A stretch of DNA of 25,938 nt from Saccoglossus kowalevskii. Its lineage: Eukaryota; Hemichordata; Enteropneusta; Harrimaniidae. The position numbers and the translations under genes are program-made. Positions 10,901 through 22,500 of this stretch are shown here, in pieces. The notes beneath the pieces were generated by a model. The model ran no database searches. It saw nothing but the letters and a program-made list of their open reading frames with translations, and was not told the DNA's origin. The stretch is from positions 14,069-40,006 of the forward strand of contig NW_003106595.1 in assembly GCF_000003605.2 (NCBI RefSeq), given 5' to 3'. Position 1 is the first letter of the stretch. Every line of letters begins with the position of its first letter.

Positions 10901-13900
10901 AACAATTTTAGGCGACTTGTGATTTTCTAAAGGACTTACCAACACATTGCTGCGTTCTTAGGTTAAGTCGATACCCTGGAGGGCAAGTACATTCATAACC
11001 ATTGACCGTATTAACGCAGTCCCCATTGGGACACAGATTGTGAAATAGATCACACTCATCAATATCTGCATAAACAAAACAGAAACAAAAACAATAATTT
11101 GACATATAACAAGTAACTAGCAGGCATCATCAATCCATTGTATGTGTTTTGAGAGACACTTTTTCCATATAACAGGGCATCTGAGAATACCATTTACTCA
11201 CTATAAAAATAATTTTAGTATCTGGTTGTTGTTTTTTCGCTGCTAACCAAATGCGCTAAATTAAAACCCAGTAACTTAGCAATGTTCAACGTAAATTGTA
11301 CTGTCTTCTTTACAAACCTGTGAATTTCAAATCTAATGAACATACAAGGCTACTAAAATTACACCCAATGAATATTTCTCATTTTACTATGGGCGGTAGA
11401 AGTTTCGTTATAATTATAATTCGTTATTAATTATAAAATAAGTCATTCTACCAATGCGGTACTATAAATAAAAAAAAGTCGACGATTTATCCCGCAAAGG
11501 TATCAAAGACAAGTCAAGTGAATTTACCGTCTAAGCGATGTCCTTCAGCTTCCGATCCTAACATTAGTTTTCCTTTACCACCGGGACACATTTTATTGAA
11601 TGCACCTACAACAAACGTTTCATGGATTAATGGATCATGATACATAACATTAACGGGGGTCTTGTAACAACAGAATGAGAAGGCGTTTTGGTTAATATCC
11701 ATAATACCATATATCGCCGACGATAATTGCATATTAATCCTGACATCTGTCATACATTAACCACTGTTATAGTTTATGACGTAAAACATTTAACAGTGTA
11801 AATCTGCTATTTTAGCCGTATTCGGTTCAATGTATGAATTAACAGAATCTTAATTGAAGTAAGGAGCCAACAATATTCGTGTAAGAATGTGCCTTGTTTA
11901 CAGCTACTGCTTTAATTAGCGGAATTACAGGGGAACTAATTTAGGTGAAATAGATAGCTTACTTGAACTTGGCAATGTTTCGAATTTAATCCTGGATGAC
12001 AAAAAACGTAAATCGCAGTACATACGACACATAAATAAATTTACGACTTACTTGTACCAAAATATGGACAAGGCCAAAGGTTACAGTTATCTCCCCAGCC
12101 TTCCCCAAGCGAGCAGCAACATTCTTCTTTCGTCATGTTAAGTCCTATCAGATTTTCGCAAAAACGGAGCGAGTTTAAGTTATTGTAACAATCTTTTTTA
12201 CTTTCATCTGTTGGTGAAAAGGACAAACAAAACTAAATTGTACCACAATATTCATATTTGAAGGATACATTGTAGAATCGACAGTTTAGACGACCAATAC
12301 GTGTTGCATGATTTTAATAAACTCAGAATGATTGTTCAAACACGATGTTCACAAATGTTGCGTGCGCTCTTCTGTTCTTTGTTTGTGCTGTAACACTATA
12401 CCAATTCATCACCGCTATGTCAGACTTACGTGAAAACAATACCCCTCCTATCTGAGCCTCACATCTATGTATTTTACCTTTACACGACTTTGTACTCTGA
12501 TGGTATTCCATTCCATATCCCAGACACTCGCAGTGAAATGTACCATCATCGTTAACACACTCGGCTTCACCACATACCGAGTCATCTATCTCACATTCGT
12601 CGATATCTGTCGCGGAAAATCGATATGTAGTGTGAGGACGTGTCGTGTAGAGTGAGGTTAAATTATTTATTAATTAAATCAACTTACGACAACCATCATG
12701 GTATTAAAGTTTATGTCCGCTTATACGCGAATGCTCGAATCTGTGAGCGACTAACGCTGGACGTGGCCGTACCGCTGTTATACTGACCTAAGCATTTTCT
12801 CCCATCCGAGGCGGGCATATATCCTTGGTAACAGAGACAGTTGTAACCTCCATCACTGTTGAAACATTCACCGTTATCACAAACAGAATCGTCTTCGCAT
12901 TCGTCGATATCTTGTATTTTGAAAGAGAAAGGAAGAGCACAGTTAACTATGATTTACATGTCTGAATGGTTCAACGCTACAACAATAAAGATCAGCAACC
13001 ACGTGTACAGTACCTTGACAACTATTCCCGGATGTAGTGAGCTCGTAACCATCCCCACAGTGGACTTCCATACAGTGATAACTACCAATGGTATTAAGAC
13101 ATTTCCTGCCATTACACACATAACCGCCACTGCATTCGTCTATGTCTAAATTTTTAAAAAAATGTGTTCACTTTAGTGTAAATTGTGTGTCGCCGAGTAA
13201 ACAGCTGAGAGAAAAGACAGGAATCAAAGAAAGCAGAATATTTTGCTCACCCATGCAGTCGGTGCCATCGTCCGCGAGCTGAAATCCTTCGGGACACGTG
13301 CATTTATAACTTCCCTTGGTGTTTGTACACATACCATTGAAACACAGGGACATATCTTCCGAACACTCGTCTTTATCTGCGTCAGTATAGAAAGGTATAC
13401 AACATCAAAATGCATCATGATTAAAACGATACTTGATGTCATTATATGCAAATGTTGCACTGCTGACTTGTTTTTTTTATTATTCACACAATAGTATGAC
13501 AGTGATGACAGTTGACTACAACAATTTACTAACTCATAACAGTACTACACGTAAAAGCATGGAAGGTAGTAGTCTAGAGTGGTAAAGTCGGGACTTCTTT
13601 TTTTGTTTTACAAACAAAAATATATTTAATTGTCAATTTAGCCTTTTAAACGTGATCACGAAAACAAGCGTGAATGCGATAGAAATCCCGACTGGACGCA
13701 TATTTAAGCGACCCCTGCGTTGAAGTTAAAACCGGGGCGCAATTAATCCGGTGATTATGCTAATTAAAAGCTGTTGACTTGCATTTACAACGAACCAGAG
13801 TGCAGCTGTATACGTCATATCTTATCTACGTGACCTTTCACTTCTGAGGTCCCGGCGATTATGAAAGACTACATATAGGTCTCATGCCATTAATCAACCA

Positions 13901-16900
13901 AATTTAATAGCCTTGCAAGAACCAATGAAATTTTTTAAATATTTTTTTTCTCAGGTGCTCCCTGTTTGAGGGCGTGATCACCTTGGTCAAAGGTGACCCC
14001 AACATGTGGTATTTTGTTTACTACTTAGCGACTGTGTACCTGTAAGTTTATTCTGTGTGTATTTGGATGTTCTAATCTTGGTGTTTTTCCAGTGATTTCT
14101 TTAGGTGCAATCCAAATACAGTAGGTGTGTTTTGTTTACCTGAGATTTGCAAGAGTTTGAGCTGGCCAACATGTTATTTTTTTTCAAGTGGTTGATGATT
14201 TCCCATTTTTGAGCCATGTTTTCAACTTTCTTCATAATTTTTATATAGCAATATCGTCATATGTTAACATTGTCGTCTATGGAAATTCAATTAGTGGTAT
14301 GAGCCCTTATATACATCGGACATTTAAATTGACTTGTTTTCAGTAAACATGGATGAAAGTATCGCCTTTGCACTTAGAAAGTTAAAGCACAATCCCAGGA
14401 CTGTGGTTAAAGTATCCATCTTTGCGATCGAATCGAATCAACCTTTAAAATGTCATGTTTACTTTAACAAACCCACTCATGAATAATCAATGAAATCATG
14501 AATAATTAATAGCAGTCAAATGCCCGCAGATGCGTCCAGTCGGATTTTCTTTAGCGGTCAGGTTAGTTTTCGCGATCACGTTAAAAGGACTAAAAGAACA
14601 CTTAATTATTTCTTTTTGTAAAACAAAAAAGAAGTCCCCACTTTGCCAGTCTAGTAGTAGTCATATCACCCTTCCATGGTAACATATATGCAAGTCGAAT
14701 ACGTATCATCTTCTTCAGAATACGTATTATCAGTGTTTTATGTGAACTCGTACTGTAGCTTATAATTGAATGAATACTTGAACGAATGCATATATTATGA
14801 GACTCACCTACACACCGGTTTCCTTGACGATTTTGTTTGTATCCGTCGTCACACAGGCATCGAAAACTGCCCAATGTGTTGACACATCTGCCATTTCTAC
14901 ATAGACCGGGGATACTGTTACATTCGTTTATTTCTGAAAATAGCAACAGTGTTGTATAAATGGACAATAGACCCTGTGCTCAAATGGCCGCCGAGATTTC
15001 GGCGAGAGTGAGACAATTCACGAGACTCCTCCCCTTCTGTGAAAATAATGTTCTATTTTCTGTCATCATCGAGTACTATACTGTACCAAATGTCATGGTC
15101 AGGAGAACAATAGGCGCGATGTCGGGGGGGGGGGGTACAAGTCGCGTAACTATCGATTTCAACAAGATTTCTCGGCGGATATTTGAGAATGAGGGATATT
15201 GAAATCTACCCACAGTACCTAAGTGTATTCATATCAAGAAGTATAACTGTGAATATTAATTAGCTGCAGTTTCATTGGTTTTATCACAGGGGGACTATGT
15301 TTTTATATAATATTTCAAACATAATTGCAAATGTCCAATCGATCTGTTTGTCTAAAATATACTATGTACCATTATCTCTATGCAAACTGACGACTTGGAG
15401 TGGACATGTGTTTATTGTTCACAGAGATGTCATGAGCAGATTTAGAGAGCCCCCCCCCCACATTTTTAACAACCAACAGGGCTTCGCGCCATCGGCACTC
15501 GCGAACTTGGCCTTCGGCCAACTTATCGCCCCCCCCTCCCATTCCAGAATCCTAGATCCGCCTCTGTGAATGACAGACAAACGAATAAATAAATAATTTT
15601 AATATTTTTTTACCCGTATCATGCAGTGTTTCAAGAACGGGAAAGTATTTTCTGAATATGTTCAAAATAAATATGAAGTAATATTTCTCACGAGTTCCTG
15701 CATTGTATGACACCAACCACACAGTGGAGACGTTCCCTACCTTTCTTCTGGCCTTCCAATCCAGGCGTTATTTGATACCCTTCGCCATAGGGGCAGAGAC
15801 CACGGAATTCATCTGCGTATTAGCAAAGTATAAAATTACATGAAAATAAAGTATTAGGTCATGTTGTACTGTTCTGACCGCCCTCTGATATGAAAACAAC
15901 GTGCATCACACTATCAAAACAATAAGTCTATAATAACATGACAATTTTTTTAGACGAATGGATAACTGTTTGAAAAACAATATTGACTTTAGCCACAGTT
16001 TAATGTAACACGAATGCAGTTAAATATAGTTATGTTGTGAAAATAGGGTTTATATTTCTGTACATGTCCATTTATATGGTCCATATCGGGAATTTACATC
16101 ATTGTATATGTTGACTATTTCAATGCATATGGATTATGTTGGAAGTTTACATAATTGTATATCTCGATGTATATCTCAATGCACATGGCCTATATTCACA
16201 TTATTGTACATATTCTTACCTGTTTTCTTACGAGGGCAAGATTCACACTGAGACCCCCAACCTCGACCAATGCTGCAACAACACTGCATCTTCGTCATGG
16301 CAATCGGCACTGGGTCCGAGCACATGCCACGTAACTGCTTTCTGTAACACTGTGCGGAGACTGAGGCTGTGAGAGATGGCACAACGGTATGGAAGGTGAT
16401 TCAAAATAACGTACAGTTTATCATAGCTTCTGGGTTCCCTGTAGTTTCAGTTCACTTTCCAAAACTGTGTGGCGACAGGGAAGCTCTAAATTTTAAGAAT
16501 TATGCAAATTGGATTGGCAGCCACCAGACTGGTAAAGCTCGTACTTGTTTGTACATTTCCCCCACTTAGTGCTAAAACATGTGTCTGAGAATATTTGTTT
16601 TTGTAAGGTTGACATTTGCATCTACCATGGGACCTTCTGGTGTTTACGTTGATGTGTGAATATTATCTAAGGTTGCACTGGTATGAGACAAGAAACGAGA
16701 TCTACGTACCAACACACAGAGTAGAAGACGAATCTAATGAATATCCCGGATGACACACACACTGATAGCTACCGTATGAGTTTTTACATGCGCCATTGCC
16801 ACATATCCCGTCCAATGCTTCACATTCATTAACGTCTATAGTGAAATAAACAAAACAATAACACATGTAAGTAATATGTACTTCTGTATCTACACTGTCC

Positions 16901-19473
16901 CAGATACTTATACCGTATCTCCACATAGGTTGTTATATCCTCCATGCATTGGACAGGTTCAATTATGGGTGAGACCTACGTATGACATTTTTAATCGAAA
17001 TTTCCTCTTTTTTATTTTTATTTTCGAATCTACATTCAGTTCTCTTTATTTTGTACATTTTTGATATCCTATCTCATAAGGAAACCTTGAAAAAAATAGT
17101 CCAAACCACGCGAAAATTTAAAAAAAAATGTTAATGATTTGATGACCTAATATTCATTTGCATATAATTTTCACGATTGGTCTGAATTTCGCACTTGCTT
17201 CTCATGCGCATTTTTAGTATGTATCAGATATTAGATAACATTTCTAATGAAAAAAAAAATCAGTGTCAATCAAAAAAAATTCTGAAATCGATATTTTGGA
17301 TGAAACTAATGTTTATTTTTTAATCTACTGAACAGTATCCCAAAATGAACATTTTTGGGACACATGGTTCTAGCCAAAAATAAATAATTCGTTTTAGGTG
17401 GCATACTGTGATCTTCTGAACGGAAACATGGGTAAGAATACAAGTGTTAACGAACATGGGTAAAATATGTCAGTTACTTAAGAACAATTTTTTTAATGAA
17501 TTTTAATTATAACCAATTAGAGTTGTTTGATCTTCAGAACACAACAGTTATTTACAGTTTATATGGATCTAAGTTATCATGTTAATACAAAAAAAAATAT
17601 GCATATGTGTCAATGAGAAGTAATGGGTATTATTGGCACACGTCAATATATTAATAAAAAAACATCAACATCGAGGGATTTCCCGATGGTTTGCTTGAAA
17701 TCATCATTCACAATTATTCAAAAAGATTAAGCGTCCACCAAAGACAGACATTATTAAAACAAATGCACAAATGCATATTCAAATACAGTTTAATCGTTGT
17801 CTGCGTTTTCAATGCGCATTGCCTATGTCAAACGTGTATGTAATAAATAACAAGATTTCGTTTGGCCTGGCATCTGGTTACAATTACATAATTGGCAATG
17901 ATTAGAAACATATATAAATATATAGCACACTAATTGGAACATGGTGAATGGTTTCGCTGACTCACCCATACATTCTTCGGTGTTAAAATGCTTTTTGAAC
18001 CCAGTGGGGCAGTCTTTTTCTCTGTCTGCCGAGAAAAGAAACAAACACAGCTGTGATGAAATGACGTCATGTACACTACTATTAACATTACAGTGGCGAG
18101 GCGTCTCATATATCCATGGTACGAATTCTGATTTCACTCATTGATAAATTGTAAAGTATAGAATCGTGCTACCAACTTGGGATGGTCATTGCTATGTTAG
18201 TTTACGTCGAATTGTCCTGTCATTCAAGTAACATATTCAGGACTTTCAGAGAGCAACATGGCTTAAAATTTCGCAATACTTTACTTTGTATTTCACTCCT
18301 GGGCGTTGACACAATGACGTCATATAAACGTCATACTGTTCGTTTCATTCAAGTCACCGGATGTTTCTTAGGGGGAGGGGTAGTTGGTGCGGTATAAAGG
18401 TATCCTTAGTACAAAAATAGCATCAGACATATCCATACCTATCTGTTGCGGACATATATAGCACGGGTCACCCCAAGCTTTGCCAACCGTCGTACAGCAA
18501 TCGTCGTGAAGCGTGAGCATGTTACTGAGTGGGGCTTTACACTCGTTGTTCGTTACTACGCGAAAACAGGGTCCTCGCAAATGATGTCGTGCCAGTAAAG
18601 GTTCTGTTACGATATAACATAAAGAATATCAAATATGAATGTGTGTTTTGTATGTGTCTGAATACAATGAACAGGCGGCTAGTTTCATGACATGATGTTA
18701 AAAAGTTTCTTTTTTTTTTGATTTCTAATTATATTTGTATATATTTATTTGTTTATTTTACATTATATATTTTTATTATATTTTATTTCTGGTCGCGAAT
18801 ACACAGCAACCTATGTCTTGTTCAAACGGTGTGTCCGGGGACGTTTTGTCCTAGTACACTTTACTGTAAACACATTCTACCTTGCCCTGTTTACGTGAAA
18901 TCGACTTGGCCATGAATTCGAAATTGTGACTATTTCCGGGCACTCCGCAATGCGGTTGCTTTGTGGATATACTCGTACATAAGTGTTAAGTAGTAATATA
19001 TTTATGACTGCAACACTCCCCCATATATTACACATACATGTTTCTAATTTCAGTAGCTTACGACGCCAGCCAATGACCAAAATGCGGTGAGTGGACGGTG
19101 CGCGGTTAGAAAGTAGTGCAAACACCTTGAAGCTGCTTCAGTGACAAAAAATACCGTAACTTGAAAAATAGCGAAGAACAGTATGTTTGCGCTTTATTCA
19201 TCTGTGAGCCATAAACAAATGTTAGTTATTTATTGAATAAATTCCACGATTTTCATGTACAGGAATATGGGGTCATTGACCCCATGGCGTCACACAGAGG
19301 CGTGTATCGGACACCAGGTGACAGAGGAATGTAGGCCTTTCATTTAATGTAAATTACAAGTGACGCTAAAGTGTTCTGTTGACTGGGTTGTTATGGCAAC
19401 TAAAACGTGTTTTTGTAAATTGCCCATTTGACTTGTTGATATGTTTGATATATTTTATTAGTACAAAAAAACA

Positions 19474-19564
<91 letters not shown>

Positions 19565-22500
19565 AATATGGAATTAAAAAAAAAATAATAGCAAAATAGA
19601 CTGGGGTAAAATACATCAACGTGTGTATATAATACTGTGTAAATTGACTAGACTGGGAATACCAACGTGCGAATTAATTTTATATATAGTTCTGCGAAAC
19701 CAAACTGAAAAGTATACCACGCAATTTGTTCATTTTGTGACGATATCTCTAATTTTCACATTTCAGTGAATATTTTTGGTAATAAATTATATGTCGACTT
19801 CTTATATAACTCAAACAAAATATGTTTGTTCTGGGTCAGAAGTTTTAGTAACAACCACTTATGGTACGTTTTCACAAATTCATTTACAATTGCTACACGT
19901 TTGCTGCTAATGCGTCGGTCATAATTGTCATTTCACGTGCCTCTAGTTTCAAAGGTTACTACTGTTGTTACGTCTCTCTCAGCGAAGTTTTCGACTTGCG
20001 GGTTTGACGATTGTGTGAGTATGCCAGAAAATCGGCAAAATGTGATGAGTTCCAACGCATGCGTACACTCGCAGAATTATTCTTTTAAAGCGTCACAATT
20101 TTTTTCTGGACAACGTCTACTCTTTCAAATTATAGGCACGTAGTATAACATAAGATTGTAGTTAAGTTACATAGATGATCTCAAAACATTTCACTTGCTT
20201 GGTCTTGACCAGGAATTACCTGCCAACAACAGTTGTTTGTGTCGTTATGGAAATAAACAACACGCCATTGAATCTCAATCACAATGATTTCCGGTTCGCG
20301 CATACAAACGGTGCTGCACTGGCGTTAACCCGCGAACTGTCTTAAACTTGCTATGACTAAATAACACGTAATTGAGGATAGAGCGGGCATAATGTAGCCC
20401 AGACAGTTCGTCTTATTTTCAAAAACTTAGGCTGCGAGTATTTCAATCGTTGATGCATGTTTTCCCTCCGCTCTACCCTACGTCATTGCAAACATTGTCA
20501 TTCAAATCACTTCCGAGCGAAAAGGTTAACCACGGCTCACTTTCATTGTCCGAAAGCGAATCACTGTCACGGCACGCCCAATTCCACATTTTCTCAGCAT
20601 TACGGTAGCCCTCCGACCGATTCGTGACGGCAAAACATACAGAAACTTCCGACTGTCGTTTTTAATCTCATACAGGCTATTGTATATTGAAATGCCGATA
20701 AAAAAGACACTTTATATTGGGAGTGTCTGATGATTATTAGCAACAAAATTTTGTATACATCTATGTGTATATACACGTACCTTAGCGATAAATGGGGGAC
20801 TACGCCTATGGGTTGGCCATGTAATTGAATATAAAAGATGATGGAGAGTCTAAGTTTCACACAACTTCATGGAATTTGAGAACACCTGTTGATATTAGGA
20901 GAAAAACATCGTGGACTTTATTAGAAATACAAGTTCCATAGACGGTCACGATGGCTGTGAAGGCGAGGGTTTACATTTTCTTCGGATGTTGGGTGATACT
21001 TTCAGTGGGAGCATTCGTACTGAACATTTTGAACGTGGATTGGGAGCGGACACACATCGCACACGGACTTATACTGTGTGTTGTATTAGGTATTTTACAA
21101 AGCTGTGTTATGGAAATGGTAATGAATACCATGGTGACTATAATAACACGTATGACGTGCTGGAAACACTACGATGATAGAGCCGACTACTCTAACTTGA
21201 CTTTGATAATGGCGTACAATCTACTAGCGTTGAGCCAATCGGATATTGATGCAACTTTTGGGAGCATGTACGACGCTTTTATGGGTAACCTCAGCGAAAA
21301 AATCTCTATTGTTCTCGTCAGTGCAACAGGTAATGCTGATCTTAAACAGTATGAGGTTGAGTGTTGCCAGCGTTACAGGGAACTCGTATATGATACACTT
21401 CTCGCCGAGTGTTGTGCTTACACGTACGGGAACGAAAGTTGTATAGATCAGGGACGACTGAATCTCTTCTGGAAGAAGTACGCAAAGGCTGATCTGCGGA
21501 ACAATACCGAGGAATTCTGCGCAAACATCGCGAATGAGTTCATGGTAATCCATCGCGTGAGTCGAGTCCTGCGAAAGTGTGGCCAATACCAGGATTTAAT
21601 TCAGTTAAGTTCAGGGGACGATAAAGCCTATACATACACCGACATTGAATATTACGGGAAGATGGCAAGACAGTATGGCGAACCATTGTTTTATGAATGC
21701 CCTGACGTGGCTAACATTCGAGGGCGTTCTTTTGACTACACTCTTGTGCTTGACGGCGACACCGGAGTGGCTCCTGCTGTGGCGCACGAAATCCTCGCGA
21801 TAGCAGCGGCAAACCCGGAGCGAGGATTAATTCAGCCAAGCATCATCATGGATGTTAATGACGATGATACTTTGTTCATGCACCTTGAGAAGCTCCGTCA
21901 GGATATAAATGCCCCCGTGGGGGACGCCATTACGAACATGTTCGGACAATGTGGATTTTTCGGTAAAGGCCTGATCAAGAATAAAATATACCTAGAGGAG
22001 GTAATTGGGACTCGGAGTAATCTACTAGAGAAAGTTCCTGTCGATGTTCTTAGTCATGATACATTCGAGGCAGCTATCCTCAAACCGTATTACGCTGGAA
22101 GTACATTCTTATTAGAAGGTCCGTGCTTCAACTACATCACGTGGGACATCCGCGAAAGGCGTTGGAACAAAGGAGAGGTCCTGCTTTCAAAGTATTTCTG
22201 GAAAAAACCAATTGGCAGACCGATGAAATGGCTACAGAGAAAAGTCCAAGGTGAAGACTTCAATGACACCAAGGTACGGACAGAATGTGACTTCGACGTG
22301 GTTAGCAAATACGTCGCTCATACTGCTATCCGAATGATGTTGATGAAACCACTCCTTCTTCTGTATATCTTCATCAGCATCAACTCTCATATGCTGTATC
22401 CATATCTACCGCTCGTCATTATCATGTTTCTAATAATAGTATTTCCGAAATTGGCTGTACTGACTTTTAGAAACATTCATTTAGTTCTACTCGAGACCGT

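Larger units (their letters stand above)
18604..20829. other. 3' part of LTBP-like intron 2, downstream of E2 and upstream of the nested gene
   Basis: Holds an (AAAT)n microsatellite and a 17-bp palindrome listed separately. A possible CCAAT box (20578-20582) is about 250 bases upstream of the nested gene's TATA box. I looked for cysteine-rich exons on the minus strand and saw none. Confidence 0.45.

Noticed and set aside
14960-15569. Plus-strand frames of 80 and 90 codons in LTBP intron 7
   Set aside because: They read through homopolymer tracts and a dispersed-repeat end and have no family similarity.
20911-21177. 88-codon plus-strand frame overlapping the glycosyltransferase start
   Set aside because: It has no ATG at its beginning (GTG), overlaps the real gene in another frame and resembles nothing.
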